Of a stretch of 64,000 nt of DNA, positions 55,872-64,000 are shown piece after piece. The notes beneath the pieces were generated by a model that worked only from the letters and a program-made list of their open reading frames with translations, did not search any database and was not told where the DNA came from. Source of the stretch: Sulfuracidifex tepidarius. Its GTDB lineage: Archaea; Thermoproteota; Thermoprotei_A; Sulfolobales; Sulfolobaceae. How positions within the stretch are numbered: the first letter of the stretch is position 1; each line of letters begins with the position of its first letter. The stretch spans positions 62,001 to 126,000 of the forward strand of contig NZ_AP018929.1 in the NCBI RefSeq assembly GCF_008326425.1, written 5' to 3'. A program made the position numbers and the translations under genes.

Positions 55872-56887
55872 TGATTTTAGATGAGAGGCCTAAGAGCAGG
55901 AAGGAGGACTTGTTCGACAGAGACGAGGAACTTGGTCTGCTGTTGAAAGCGATCAGGGATGGGAAGCCTTTGATCCTCCTGACGGGGATAAGGAGGATAG
56001 GGAAGACCTCCGTGTTTCAGGTCGCATTGAACGAGTGGGGAGGGTCCTCAGTGGTGTTGGACTGCAGGAAGCTCAAGGAGAACTACGGCAGGAAAGACCT
56101 TTACTCTCTCCTTTCAGGAGCGCTATCGAGGACAGAGAAAATCAGGGATCTGTTGTCAAAAGTCCAAGGGGTAAGCGTGGTGGGGAACTACGTTGAGTTG
56201 AAGTGGGGAGGAGAAAGATACGTTAGCCTAGCTGACCTCTTCGACCACCTCAATGAAAGGAAAGTGATCGTAGCTATAGACGAGGCCCAGAAGCTCAGAG
56301 GTCCCCTATCCTCGGAAGTGAAGGACGCCATAGCTCACGCCTACGACTACGATAGGAACGTCACTTTTCTCCTCACCGGATCTGAGGTAGGGCTCCTCAG
56401 GGAATTCCTGGGGGTAGACGACGAGGGGTCGCCTCTCTTCGGGAGGCATTACGTAGAGGTCGAGCTTTCCAGGTTCACAAGGGAGAAGAGCGAGGAGATG
56501 TTGAGGAAGGGTTTCGCTGAGGTAGGCGCTGAGGAGGGAGGAGTGGGGGAGCTGGTTGACGCCTTCGACGGTATCCCTGGGTGGCTCGTATTCGCCGGGT
56601 TAAGGTACGTCCAAGGTAAGCCCATAGAGGAGGTAAAGGACTTGGCTTCCAAGTTAGCACTGAACGAGATGAGGGGACTCTCGAGGAGGGAGAGAGAGGT
56701 CTTGAAGTGTATCGGGAAAGGAAGGAAGGGCTGGAAGGCAATGAAGGAGTGCGTGGAAGAGATGGAGAGGTCCACTGTGTCCACAAGTGTCCTAGACAGA
56801 GCGTTGAGGAACTTGGAGAAGATGAGCCTCGTGAGGGACTACTCGTTCCTTGACCCGGTGTATGAGGAGGCATCGAAAAGGCTGTAA
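55871..56887 (+). CDS. Archaeal ATPase (PF01637-like)
   Basis: This 338-residue protein starts at TTG 55871, with GGAGG five bases before. Walker A is TGIRRIGKTSV (about 38-48) and Walker B is KVIVAIDEAQKL (131-142), followed by a sensor-like TFLLTGSEVGLL. A C-terminal winged helix (SRREREVLKCIGKGRKGWKAM) completes the STAND-like archaeal ATPase layout. The biological role of this family is unknown. Its GC-rich codon use differs from the AT-rich flanks. The overlapping palindromes suggest self-regulation. Confidence 0.85.
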   Translation: MILDERPKSRKEDLFDRDEELGLLLKAIRDGKPLILLTGIRRIGKTSVFQVALNEWGGSSVVLDCRKLKENYGRKDLYSLLSGALSRTEKIRDLLSKVQGVSVVGNYVELKWGGERYVSLADLFDHLNERKVIVAIDEAQKLRGPLSSEVKDAIAHAYDYDRNVTFLLTGSEVGLLREFLGVDDEGSPLFGRHYVEVELSRFTREKSEEMLRKGFAEVGAEEGGVGELVDAFDGIPGWLVFAGLRYVQGKPIEEVKDLASKLALNEMRGLSRREREVLKCIGKGRKGWKAMKECVEEMERSTVSTSVLDRALRNLEKMSLVRDYSFLDPVYEEASKRL

Positions 56888-57190
56888 AACGCAGGGCAAT
56901 AGAGAGGAGATTCGTACTAACGTGAAGATAGACTTGCAGAGTTGAAACTATTCACGGAATAGATAAAAAACCATCAACCACGTGATCCAGCAAGGTTAAC
57001 AAGTAACTCCTAGGTATTTAAAGCACGGGTTACGCGTCTGCTCACCATCAAGTCGTACAACATTTATCGAAAAAAAGTCAGATCGCTTCTAGTGTAAAAA
57101 GAGAAGTCTATCTTGAGGTCGTGAGTTCAAGGGTGCATCGAAAGTGCAAACGTCGGCTCATGGCCTTGTGAAGGTGAACTCTCATATTCT
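56888..57190. other. Intergenic region between the two ATPases
   Basis: No gene. GAGGTCGTGAGTTCAA near 57115-57130 resembles a tRNA variable/T-loop start, but the T-stem does not close, so I do not call a tRNA. Confidence 0.35.
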
Positions 57191-57221
57191 TATATTCGTG
57201 AATATATATTCCCCAATATAT
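57191..57221 (+). promoter_or_regulatory. Two overlapping palindromes at the DUF234-type ATPase start
   Basis: TATATTC-GT-GAATATA (57191-57206) and ATATATT-CCCC-AATATAT (57204-57221) are perfect 7-bp-arm inverted repeats. The second ends in the ATG at 57220. A TATA-like box overlaps the first. As at 55836 and 28670, two palindromes lie between promoter and gene, but with a different sequence. Confidence 0.6.
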
Positions 57222-58404
57222 GTTTGACATAGAAAGGAGAGAATGTGAAGAGATAAAGAACGTAATGGGTTGGAAGCTGATTTACGGAAGGAGGAAGGTC
57301 GGGAAAACATATCTAGCTAGGAAGTGTCTTGACTACGATGATTACTACTTAATTTCTAGAAATTTGAGCATAATTCGTGGAGACGAAGAACTTTCCTTAG
57401 ACGAGGGGATAAGGAGAGTTGTGGGTGAGTTGAAAGGAGGCAAAAAAGTGATATTCGATGAATTTCAAAGGTTGCCCGAAAAATACCTCGATCAGATAGC
57501 AACGGCTTATCCTAATGGTACTTTAACACTCTTGGCGAGCTCACTGGGAGCTGTGAGCAAGGTCGTTGAAAGGAACAGCCCCCTTCTTGGATACGTCGTA
57601 CCTTACAGAATGGGGGTAGTGAAGTTCAGCGACGCCGTGTTAAGCGTTAAAGATCCCTTTAAGGCTTTACTTTTCAGGGATCCTTGGACTGTTCAACACG
57701 CAACGGGCTGGAGTGACATAGAGAGAAACCCTCAATCATTCTACTATATTACAAAAGGTCTGATTGGGGAAATCTTTCAGGAAGAGGACAGAAAGCTGAC
57801 TAAAACGTATGAAGCGATACTTTTAGAGGTAGCTGAAGGTATGTGGAACACCTCAATGATTTCGGCTCGGTTACAGTCCAAGATGGACATGAATACCTCG
57901 AAAGCCTCTTCCTACATTAACACCTTGTTTAACCTTGGGCTCATAAAGAAGATCAAGGTATACAAGGGAGGAAAGGGAAGCGAGTGGTACTACGACCTCG
58001 ATTCACCCATCATGGAAACTACCTTTTACGCCGAAGCCAAGTATAGGGTATCCGAAGGAACCAAGGTGGTATTAGATCTGACTTATCCTATTTCAAAGGA
58101 AATGCAATTCTCTATAGGGGAAATGCTGGCTGAGTATTACAACGCAGAGCTAGCTTACACCCCACAAGGCGATATAGACGTGGTTTTGCTGAAGAAGGGG
58201 AAACCATTCATCGCTTATGAAGTCAAGAACAGGTTCAGCGATAAGGAAGCGAGGAAAGCGATAGAGAGGATAAAGGATTTCGGAATTCCAAGAGCGGGTC
58301 TGGTTGGAGTGTTAGAAGATCCGCCCAGTTCAGAGGACTCAATAGGGCGGGATAGGTTGGTGGAGATTGCAAGAGAAATAAAGGAAGCCAGAAATAGAAA
58401 CTAA
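57220..58404 (+). CDS. Archaeal ATPase with C-terminal nuclease-like (DUF234-type) domain
   Basis: This 394-residue protein has Walker A IYGRRKVGKTYLA (21-33), Walker B KKVIFDEFQRL (75-85), TLTLLASSLGAV, then a winged-helix region (MDMNTSKASSYINTLFNLGLIKKIKVY). The C-terminal GDIDVVLLKKGKPFIAYEVKNRFSDKEA is a PD-(D/E)XK-like pattern (D..., E-x-K). This is the DUF234-type arrangement of archaeal ATPases. A DNA-related role is likely; its target is unknown. The start lies within the second palindrome of its own promoter region. Confidence 0.85.
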   Translation: MFDIERRECEEIKNVMGWKLIYGRRKVGKTYLARKCLDYDDYYLISRNLSIIRGDEELSLDEGIRRVVGELKGGKKVIFDEFQRLPEKYLDQIATAYPNGTLTLLASSLGAVSKVVERNSPLLGYVVPYRMGVVKFSDAVLSVKDPFKALLFRDPWTVQHATGWSDIERNPQSFYYITKGLIGEIFQEEDRKLTKTYEAILLEVAEGMWNTSMISARLQSKMDMNTSKASSYINTLFNLGLIKKIKVYKGGKGSEWYYDLDSPIMETTFYAEAKYRVSEGTKVVLDLTYPISKEMQFSIGEMLAEYYNAELAYTPQGDIDVVLLKKGKPFIAYEVKNRFSDKEARKAIERIKDFGIPRAGLVGVLEDPPSSEDSIGRDRLVEIAREIKEARNRN

Positions 58405-59146
58405 CCTGCGCATGCAAGTTAAGGAGAAATTACACTCTTTCTTTTTTTACATACATAGCTTTATCTTAAACGATGCTAATAGAGCTGAAGGTCTTGTGAG
58501 GTGATGAATAGTACTAGTGAATTACGAGTTTTCCGATATATCTATCGAAACCGGGACGTACAGAGCCCCGAAGCTAGTGACTACGTAGGTGTCTGTCCCT
58601 CAAAAGTCAGATGTTTGCTAGTCGCTAGATGGAGTTGGAAAGACTTAAAGACGTCTGAACTCCTTTGCAAGATAATGAAGTAGGAAGCTTGAGCTAATTT
58701 CACCACTTTCTCCGTGTCGAATTCGGTCAGGATTATCTTCACCTTAAGAGAGCTTAACATATCCTCTACCTTGCTGAAAGGGGAGTAATACGGTAGCGAA
58801 TTTCTAAGCTTTGTTCAACCCTCTCACCCTCTCAGTGAAAACCCTTACACCCTCAAGACTGGGGATATGGTAGTACTTAGTCACTTATACCTAGCTTCAC
58901 GATCTCTTCACTAGCGTGCTTCTTGGGTAATGCCTTATACAAAAAATTCCTATATTTTGAATTGAGACATATAAAAAGGAGAAAAGAGACCCAAAGTACT
59001 AAAAGGTTTCCTGATCTGGTCTGGGACAAATTCCCTTACTGAAATGGACTTTTTGACACGTTAACCTTCCATTATTGCATTCCCTTATAAACAAAGTTTA
59101 AATAGAACGAAAACTAGTCAAAAAATAGATAACATGGTGATTTCGA
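58405..59146. other. Decayed DNA with possible HTH remnant; operon promoter at right end
   Basis: 58501-58683 encodes a short HTH-like stretch (RVFRYIYRNRDVQSPEASDYVGVCPSKVRCLLVA). 58690-58960 on the minus strand has broken phrases (SLEGVRVFTERVRGLN, SKVEDMLSSLKVKIILTEFDTEKVVKLAQ) of an unidentified lost gene. GTTTAAATA near 59096-59104 is a TATA-like element and GGTGAT before 59147 a ribosome-binding site. Confidence 0.4.
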
Positions 59147-59701
59147 ATGGATGATGTAGTAGAGGACATGATAGTCCTCATCGCGGTAGTTATAATTGGC
59201 CTGGTGATTGCTTCCTTTGCCTTCAGTTACTTCGTGCCCAAGATCAGCTTCTCTAATGCTGAGTCGCTCTCGAACAGCATGGCGTCCTCAATGAGCGTGT
59301 CGAACGGCCCTCTCCTGGTGAGCGGAGGAGAGGGAAGCGCACTCTTCGAGGCATATGACCCGTCTTACAACTATAACTATACCGTGATCGCGTTTGTAGA
59401 ACCTTCCTCTTATGCTTCCTCAGTTGGGTTAGTAACCCCTTCTACCCCAACTACCTCGTCTTCCTTCCAAGTGATTATGCCTAACGGGAAGGTGGCGTCA
59501 ACGGTGAACGTGGGGACAGTTTACTCACTTTCGGGAACAATACTTGTCACTTCAGGGGTAGGGTACACAGTGCCTGCTAACACTCCCTTCACAGTGAAAA
59601 TACCTGCGAACTCAGGGGACATATTGGTAGTCTGGTTCCTCTACCAGGAGGACGGGTACACTTTCAGGGTAGACTACGCTTACAGCGGGGTGCCCTCATG
59701 A
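59147..59701 (+). CDS. Pilin-like secreted protein, first of a coupled operon
   Basis: This 184-residue protein has an N-terminal helix (VVEDMIVLIAVVIIGLVIASFAFSYFVPK) that looks like a type IV pilin assembly helix with little or no basic leader. The rest is a beta-rich domain ending ILVVWFLYQEDGYTFRVDYAYSG. The last gene of the window (63231) ends a domain with the same pattern (LILWVFTEYDGKFYRLAITYL), so the two share a fold. GGTGAT five bases before the ATG supports the start. The stop overlaps the next start. Confidence 0.65.
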   Translation: MDDVVEDMIVLIAVVIIGLVIASFAFSYFVPKISFSNAESLSNSMASSMSVSNGPLLVSGGEGSALFEAYDPSYNYNYTVIAFVEPSSYASSVGLVTPSTPTTSSSFQVIMPNGKVASTVNVGTVYSLSGTILVTSGVGYTVPANTPFTVKIPANSGDILVVWFLYQEDGYTFRVDYAYSGVPS

Positions 59702-61260
59702 TCGTGAACGTGAGTAAGGTAAAGAGAGGAGTAGCTGTAGCAGTGTTCATGCTGATCATGATCATAGTCCTTGTAGCTGTCCTAGTTCCAGCTTACTTCG
59801 TATTCGAGAGCACTCCCTCCTACTACCAGCAGGTGCATTACTCAGGGGAGTCGCAGCTCCAGGGTTACCAGAAACAAGAGGTGTTCAAAGGAGAGCCTTC
59901 AATTTACTATAACTCTAGCGAATCCCCTTACTTGGAGTTCAACTACTCCTCTGTTCCCATAGTTTTCAACATAAGCGAGGTATATTACTTCTCGCCTACC
60001 TCATCGCAATGGGTTGTAGCTGTTAACAACACGATGGTTGAGGGGAGTGGTGACTTGCCTTTACCCACGTCAGCTTTCAACAATCCAATTTTAATTGTGA
60101 CAAGCGTCGGTAACATTTTCTTCCTCAACCCCAACTCCTCTATAGCTTCAGTATCGACTGTAGCCCTAGCAGGTAAATCTCCTGTGTATATCCTAGCAGT
60201 TGGGTTGAACGGTACCAACGTGATACCCCTCACAGCTGGGATAGTGTTTAACGGTCAGACCGCAAAGACCCCTGAGGTGTTTTACGTGGACCCCGGGACT
60301 TACACGCTCTCTGCAGAACAGAGCCAAGTCTTCATTGACGGGCTCACGGGTAATTTCTATCAGTGGACTTCTGTAGGCTCAGGAGGCGTCAGGTCTCCCA
60401 CGTCTATGTCCACTGGGGTGTCAGTGTCAGGTCCCCTTATAATAACGCTAGAGTACAAGATGGTGTTCACCAAGTATGAAGTGACGTTTAGCGAAAGCGG
60501 GATACCTCTCAACGGGAAGATACAGGAAGGAACAGTGAGTATATGTCCCGTGAACTCCACTATCACTCTCGTGGTCGACAATAAGACGTACCAGCTCGGT
60601 CCTAACGGGCTTACCCTTGACCTCACATACGGTTATCACGAGGTACAGTTCCAAGACCCAGTTTACGAGTACTTCAACTACGATGCCCCTTCCATAGGGA
60701 AAGTCCCTTACGGGGAGATACAGGAGTACAAGATAAGCGGGAATGTTACTAACAGTAACGTCTCAGTTTCGGGCGAATACATTTTCGTTTCCGGGAACGG
60801 AGAGTTCTCCGAAAAATACGAATCGAGTGAGGTGTTATACGCTTTGATCACTGAGAATCACTTTTATCTGCCTCAAGGTTCTCTTTTAGAACAGAACAGT
60901 ACTCCAATACTTGGGGACATTGCTGGTCAACTCATAGAGACAGAAATAGATGGTCAAACTGTAGTGTTAGGTCCTACTAAAAACTTCGAAAATGAGACAT
61001 TGTACTATCCTTCAGGTACTAATATACAGGTAAATTATGACTATCTAGATTCAATTAGTGGAAAATTTGAGATAGATTTATCATATTATAAGGATTTACT
61101 TTCAAATCCTACTCTTATCGAGGTTTACTGCGCCGGAAACATGGTTAGCCATAAAGTAAACATCGCTAATTATCCAGATGTATCTTTTTCCTTTACCCTG
61201 TATTCCCCTACCCTCTTGGTAAATCAGGAGGAATGGAACGAAGGAGGTGTTACGTTATGA
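59698..61260 (+). CDS. Large pilin-like exported protein (520 aa)
   Basis: It overlaps the previous stop by 4 bp. The N-terminus KVKRGVAVAVFMLIMIIVLVAVLVPAYFVFES is a basic leader plus pilin-type helix with possible cleavage at RG|V. A long outside domain follows with many sequons, including KGEPSIYYNSSESPYLEFNY and LIVTSVGNIFFLNPNSSI. The next protein has matching blocks (DGKPAILYSNASLVFQF, AIVTTLGNVFYLTPESSI), so they are tandem paralogs. At 520 residues it is several times the usual pilin size; it might be a tip adhesin or a thread subunit. Confidence 0.65.
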   Translation: MIVNVSKVKRGVAVAVFMLIMIIVLVAVLVPAYFVFESTPSYYQQVHYSGESQLQGYQKQEVFKGEPSIYYNSSESPYLEFNYSSVPIVFNISEVYYFSPTSSQWVVAVNNTMVEGSGDLPLPTSAFNNPILIVTSVGNIFFLNPNSSIASVSTVALAGKSPVYILAVGLNGTNVIPLTAGIVFNGQTAKTPEVFYVDPGTYTLSAEQSQVFIDGLTGNFYQWTSVGSGGVRSPTSMSTGVSVSGPLIITLEYKMVFTKYEVTFSESGIPLNGKIQEGTVSICPVNSTITLVVDNKTYQLGPNGLTLDLTYGYHEVQFQDPVYEYFNYDAPSIGKVPYGEIQEYKISGNVTNSNVSVSGEYIFVSGNGEFSEKYESSEVLYALITENHFYLPQGSLLEQNSTPILGDIAGQLIETEIDGQTVVLGPTKNFENETLYYPSGTNIQVNYDYLDSISGKFEIDLSYYKDLLSNPTLIEVYCAGNMVSHKVNIANYPDVSFSFTLYSPTLLVNQEEWNEGGVTL

Positions 61261-62795
61261 CTCGACTTCCCCGTAGTAGAGGTATAAGTACTTCAATCTC
61301 CGTGTTGATACTCCTTGTGGTAGTCCTTTCAGTAGGTATTCCTTTCCTCTTCTACTTGGAGTACTCTTCTCAGTACTCACAAGTATCGTCGGCTATCTCT
61401 AACAACTACGTTACTCTGAAGGGAGACCAATACAAGAACGTGTTGGACGGTAAACCGGCAATACTTTACTCTAATGCATCCCTAGTTTTCCAGTTTGTGA
61501 ACGGTACTTTCTCTTCACAGACGTCTTTCACCATCAAGAAGGTACTTCAATTCACCTCTTCGGGTTTCTGGCAGGAGATACCATCTGCCTGTGTGTCTTT
61601 TGAGAACGGTACCAAGGAGTACATAAATCTGGAGGGGCTAACTGTTAACACCGGGACTCAAATACAGTTTAAAGACTTAAGTGGTCCAGTAGCTATCGTA
61701 ACGACTCTAGGTAACGTGTTCTACCTCACGCCTGAGTCCTCAATAGGTCCTTACGTGAGCGTGGGTAAGGGTGGGTTCACCATCATATCGCAAGCGGTTT
61801 CAAAACAGGGGTTAGTGGGGATACAGACTACCGTCGTGTCCAACATTAAGGGTGCCTATGCAGACTACAAGACGCCCGTGACCTTTGCGAACCTGACAGG
61901 GTCCTTTGTGGTAAACGAGCCTGAGCAGTACGTGTATTTCACCAACGCATCAGGAATCTACACTGCAGAGTTTCATAACTGGTACGTGATAGGTAACGCC
62001 TTGGTGACTGCTCTGAACTCCACTGCTGTGAGGGTTACTTTGGAGGGTTCATCAGCAGTCCTTGTGAGCAACTACACTGTACTGACTTCAAAGGTGACAG
62101 TGGACATAGTTAACAAATACTACTCCGAGACCGGTTCAGTATACATCGATGTGGACGGTCATGAATACGAAGTGGGGTCCTCGCTCCCTGTTCAGGTTAG
62201 GGCTGGGTACGTGAATATCACCGCGATAACTACCTCAACTTGTTTGAAACAGGACAACGGCGAAGAGAAGAGTTACTTTAACTTCTCTAACTTTACTTAT
62301 AACGGAGTTACGTACAAGGGAACTGAGGCGTTAATACTCATCCCGCCCACATCATCATCTTCCACTGTTTACCTGAATTATTACAATGGAGTAAACTGCT
62401 TCCAAGTTACTATAGTGCAGAAAGTATATAACAACGGCTATCCTAATAACGTGAGTGGAATTGAACCGCAACCTAGCGAATACCCAGAAGAAGCTTATTT
62501 CAATGGGACTGGATATTCCTTAAATTCAATACCTAATACCTTCTGGCTAAAGCAGGGTAATTACAGCATTGGAGGTACAGGAAGTCCAGAAGGTGGCAAC
62601 TCTTTGGACTGTTATATCGTCTATTATAATGATGATACTTATCAGTACTTCTCTGAAATTAATTGGATGTGCTATTACGTTCAAACGAGTTCTGGTGAGA
62701 AAGTAGCCAATGGCTACTATTATGTGGACTCCCCAGTTACTCTCTATTTCTATTACTACTTTGGTGTGGGTTATAACCCTATAATAGGTGTTTAA
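61257..62795 (+). CDS. Large pilin-like exported protein (512 aa), paralog of the previous gene
   Basis: ATG 61257 overlaps the upstream TGA. The leader TRLPRSRGISTSISVLILLVVVLSVGIPFLFYLE has the class III form (RSRG|IST). Blocks DGKPAILYSNAS and IVTTLGNVFYLTPESSI match the preceding protein. The C-terminal quarter is rich in Tyr, Asn and Gly and has four cysteines (CLKQ, NCFQ, DCYI, MCYY) that could form outside disulfides. The position and size suggest a surface adhesin-type subunit. Confidence 0.65.
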   Translation: MTRLPRSRGISTSISVLILLVVVLSVGIPFLFYLEYSSQYSQVSSAISNNYVTLKGDQYKNVLDGKPAILYSNASLVFQFVNGTFSSQTSFTIKKVLQFTSSGFWQEIPSACVSFENGTKEYINLEGLTVNTGTQIQFKDLSGPVAIVTTLGNVFYLTPESSIGPYVSVGKGGFTIISQAVSKQGLVGIQTTVVSNIKGAYADYKTPVTFANLTGSFVVNEPEQYVYFTNASGIYTAEFHNWYVIGNALVTALNSTAVRVTLEGSSAVLVSNYTVLTSKVTVDIVNKYYSETGSVYIDVDGHEYEVGSSLPVQVRAGYVNITAITTSTCLKQDNGEEKSYFNFSNFTYNGVTYKGTEALILIPPTSSSSTVYLNYYNGVNCFQVTIVQKVYNNGYPNNVSGIEPQPSEYPEEAYFNGTGYSLNSIPNTFWLKQGNYSIGGTGSPEGGNSLDCYIVYYNDDTYQYFSEINWMCYYVQTSSGEKVANGYYYVDSPVTLYFYYYFGVGYNPIIGV

Positions 62796-62796
62796 C

Positions 62797-63234
62797 ATGT
62801 TTCCATCTCCCCGTTTTACTAAGGCTCAGGCTAACCTTATCGCATTCCTCATCGCAATAGTCGTGATCTTGATCTTCGTGTTCGGGATCTTCTTCGCCAT
62901 CTCAAACGTGTCCTCTCCTGCTCAACACAACTTGGACTACCACTCCGTGATCCAGCAACAAGTGAACGGAGGGGCAGTCCTCATCTACTACAACGCAACG
63001 TCAAATCCTTTTCTTTACGTGGTGAACTCCACCTCGGGTTACAAGCTCGAGGCGGTTTACGCGAACGAGGGTGGTGTGTGGGTTCAGGTATATAACACGC
63101 CTACACCCCTTTCACCAAAGGAGAAGATCTACCTCCCCGCCCAAGTGGCAGGGGACGAAGTGTCCCTTCTCCTGTTCGCTTATAACACCACCCAGTTCGC
63201 GTTCGCTACACCTAATTCAACGGTGGTATCATGA
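62797..63234 (+). CDS. Short pilin-like exported protein (145 aa)
   Basis: The start is ATG 62797, one base after the previous stop codon; a GTG at 62788 is in frame but less likely. The N-terminus PRFTKAQANLIAFLIAIVVILIFVFGIFFAISNV is a pilin-type helix after a basic leader. The outside part (VNGGAVLIYYNATSNPFLYVVNSTSGYKLEAVY) resembles the N-terminal blocks of the two large proteins. The stop overlaps the next ATG by 4 bp. Probably a minor subunit of the same surface structure. Confidence 0.65.
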   Translation: MFPSPRFTKAQANLIAFLIAIVVILIFVFGIFFAISNVSSPAQHNLDYHSVIQQQVNGGAVLIYYNATSNPFLYVVNSTSGYKLEAVYANEGGVWVQVYNTPTPLSPKEKIYLPAQVAGDEVSLLLFAYNTTQFAFATPNSTVVS

Positions 63235-64000
63235 ACGGCCCTACTCGTATAATTTTAATAGTAGCAACAGTCTTGATCTCCCTGGTTTTCTTTTCCCTAT
63301 ACTCGTTTTACGGGGCCATGTTCACGGGTCAAGCTAACGTAGAGAACACCTTGGTCTCTGAGGGAAAGAGCATATCGGTCTCTTTCTCTCCTACTTCCAT
63401 AGTGAATAGCTCTTCATATACGGAACAAGTTAATGGACAGTACCTGAAGTTCGAGATAGACGTGCTTTCCTCTATAGATGGTCCGTTGCCTTGGTACATC
63501 GTAGTCCCGTTCGTACAGAACGGTACTTATAACCTAGATACCACATTCCAGAACGGCGGACAGAACGCTACCATACAAGGTATCTCCCCTATCACGCTCA
63601 CAAAGGAGTACATCCCTCAGACTAACAGCTTCTACTCGTTCACCCTGAAGGGATATAACGTGAGTAACCTGCAGGTGTTCAATATCACAGCTAACATGAC
63701 CAGGGGAGAGTCCCTTATCCTGTGGGTCTTCACAGAGTATGACGGTAAATTCTACAGGCTAGCAATAACTTACCTTACACCAAATGACGAGTCTATAGTT
63801 CCACCAAAGGGTACCGTGGGTCTTGAACTTTGCACTAACATATACGTGATACATCAGGATACCAAGAGTCCCGTGACTTTGCAGTACGACGGAAACACCA
63901 TCTATTTGTCCAATAATTCCATCATCATAACTCCCATCCAAGTTTTACCAAAGGTAGCATCAGGAGACATTACCTTAAGCCTACCTCAAGGAACAGTGAT
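63231..64000 (+). CDS. Pilin-like exported protein (3' end outside window)
   Basis: At least 256 residues, cut by the window edge. The N-terminal PTRIILIVATVLISLVFFSLYSFYGAMF is a short leader and membrane helix. The outside domain (SSYTEQVNGQYLKFEIDVL, VFNITANMTRGESLILWVFTEYDGKFYRLAITYL) matches the first protein's end. It is coupled to the previous gene by a 4-bp overlap. The operon may continue beyond the window. Confidence 0.65.
   Translation, partial: MNGPTRIILIVATVLISLVFFSLYSFYGAMFTGQANVENTLVSEGKSISVSFSPTSIVNSSSYTEQVNGQYLKFEIDVLSSIDGPLPWYIVVPFVQNGTYNLDTTFQNGGQNATIQGISPITLTKEYIPQTNSFYSFTLKGYNVSNLQVFNITANMTRGESLILWVFTEYDGKFYRLAITYLTPNDESIVPPKGTVGLELCTNIYVIHQDTKSPVTLQYDGNTIYLSNNSIIITPIQVLPKVASGDITLSLPQGTV

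Noticed and set aside
56475-56873. 132-residue minus-strand frame rich in Pro and Ser
   Set aside because: It is the antisense shadow of the GC-rich ATPase codons at 55871-56887.
57115-57135. tRNA-like T-arm sequence GAGGTCGTGAGTTCAA
   Set aside because: The T-stem does not close (GTGAG is not followed by its complement), and no acceptor or anticodon arm is present. It may be a coincidence or a tiny att relic, but it is not a tRNA.

Overview
This window is most likely from a thermoacidophilic crenarchaeon of the order Sulfolobales. Supporting signs are the short archaeal triosephosphate isomerase (224 aa), a small single-OB-fold SSB with an Arg/Gly-rich tail, compact genes with TATA elements close to the start codon, class III (type IV pilin) signal peptides, archaeal PF01637-type ATPases, DUF2079 membrane proteins and TnpB-only IS200/IS605-type elements. 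The genus cannot be fixed from the sequence. I saw no rRNA, complete tRNA or CRISPR array.

Layout. 1-12.2 kb is mostly housekeeping: a CobT-like phosphoribosyltransferase (cut by the left edge), a HepT-like small protein, an MFS transporter, nadA, a metallo-beta-lactamase hydrolase, an aldose-1-epimerase-like protein, a TnpB element, tpiA, a DUF429-like protein, an SSB, a PYGQ-repeat zinc-ribbon protein and an ArsR regulator. 12.8-15.3 kb is a three-gene envelope operon containing a regulator that spans the membrane. 15.7-23.7 kb holds a second MFS transporter, two unknown coupled genes, a GT2 glycosyltransferase, two paralogous double-winged-helix regulators flanking a RecB-like nuclease, and a pyruvoyl decarboxylase.

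23.7-33.2 kb is a decay zone. It holds two ruined DUF4143-type ATPases (one split by a TnpB element), a vapBC pair with an intact antitoxin and a broken toxin, TnpB remnants and a frameshifted glycosyltransferase. 34-44.5 kb is a surface glycan locus: a flippase, one GT2 and four GT4 glycosyltransferases, and a large DUF2079 protein.

45-55.3 kb alternates Aap-like type IV pilins (two intact, one ruined) with big multi-spanning DUF2079 or GT-C-like membrane proteins. I infer that these form modules, possibly for pilin glycosylation or assembly. 55.8-58.4 kb has two archaeal ATPases, each preceded by its own pair of palindromes. From 59.1 kb to the right edge runs a translationally coupled operon of at least five pilin-like secreted proteins with internal paralogy, the best candidate here for an undescribed surface structure.

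Three features recur. TnpB elements leave solo ends, including a 46-bp scar in which a left end and a right end are fused. Genes are often broken by one or a few lesions, several of them at A-tracts. Perfect or near-perfect palindromes sit at start codons (nadA, arsR, three ATPases). All family assignments are by eye; no database search was run.
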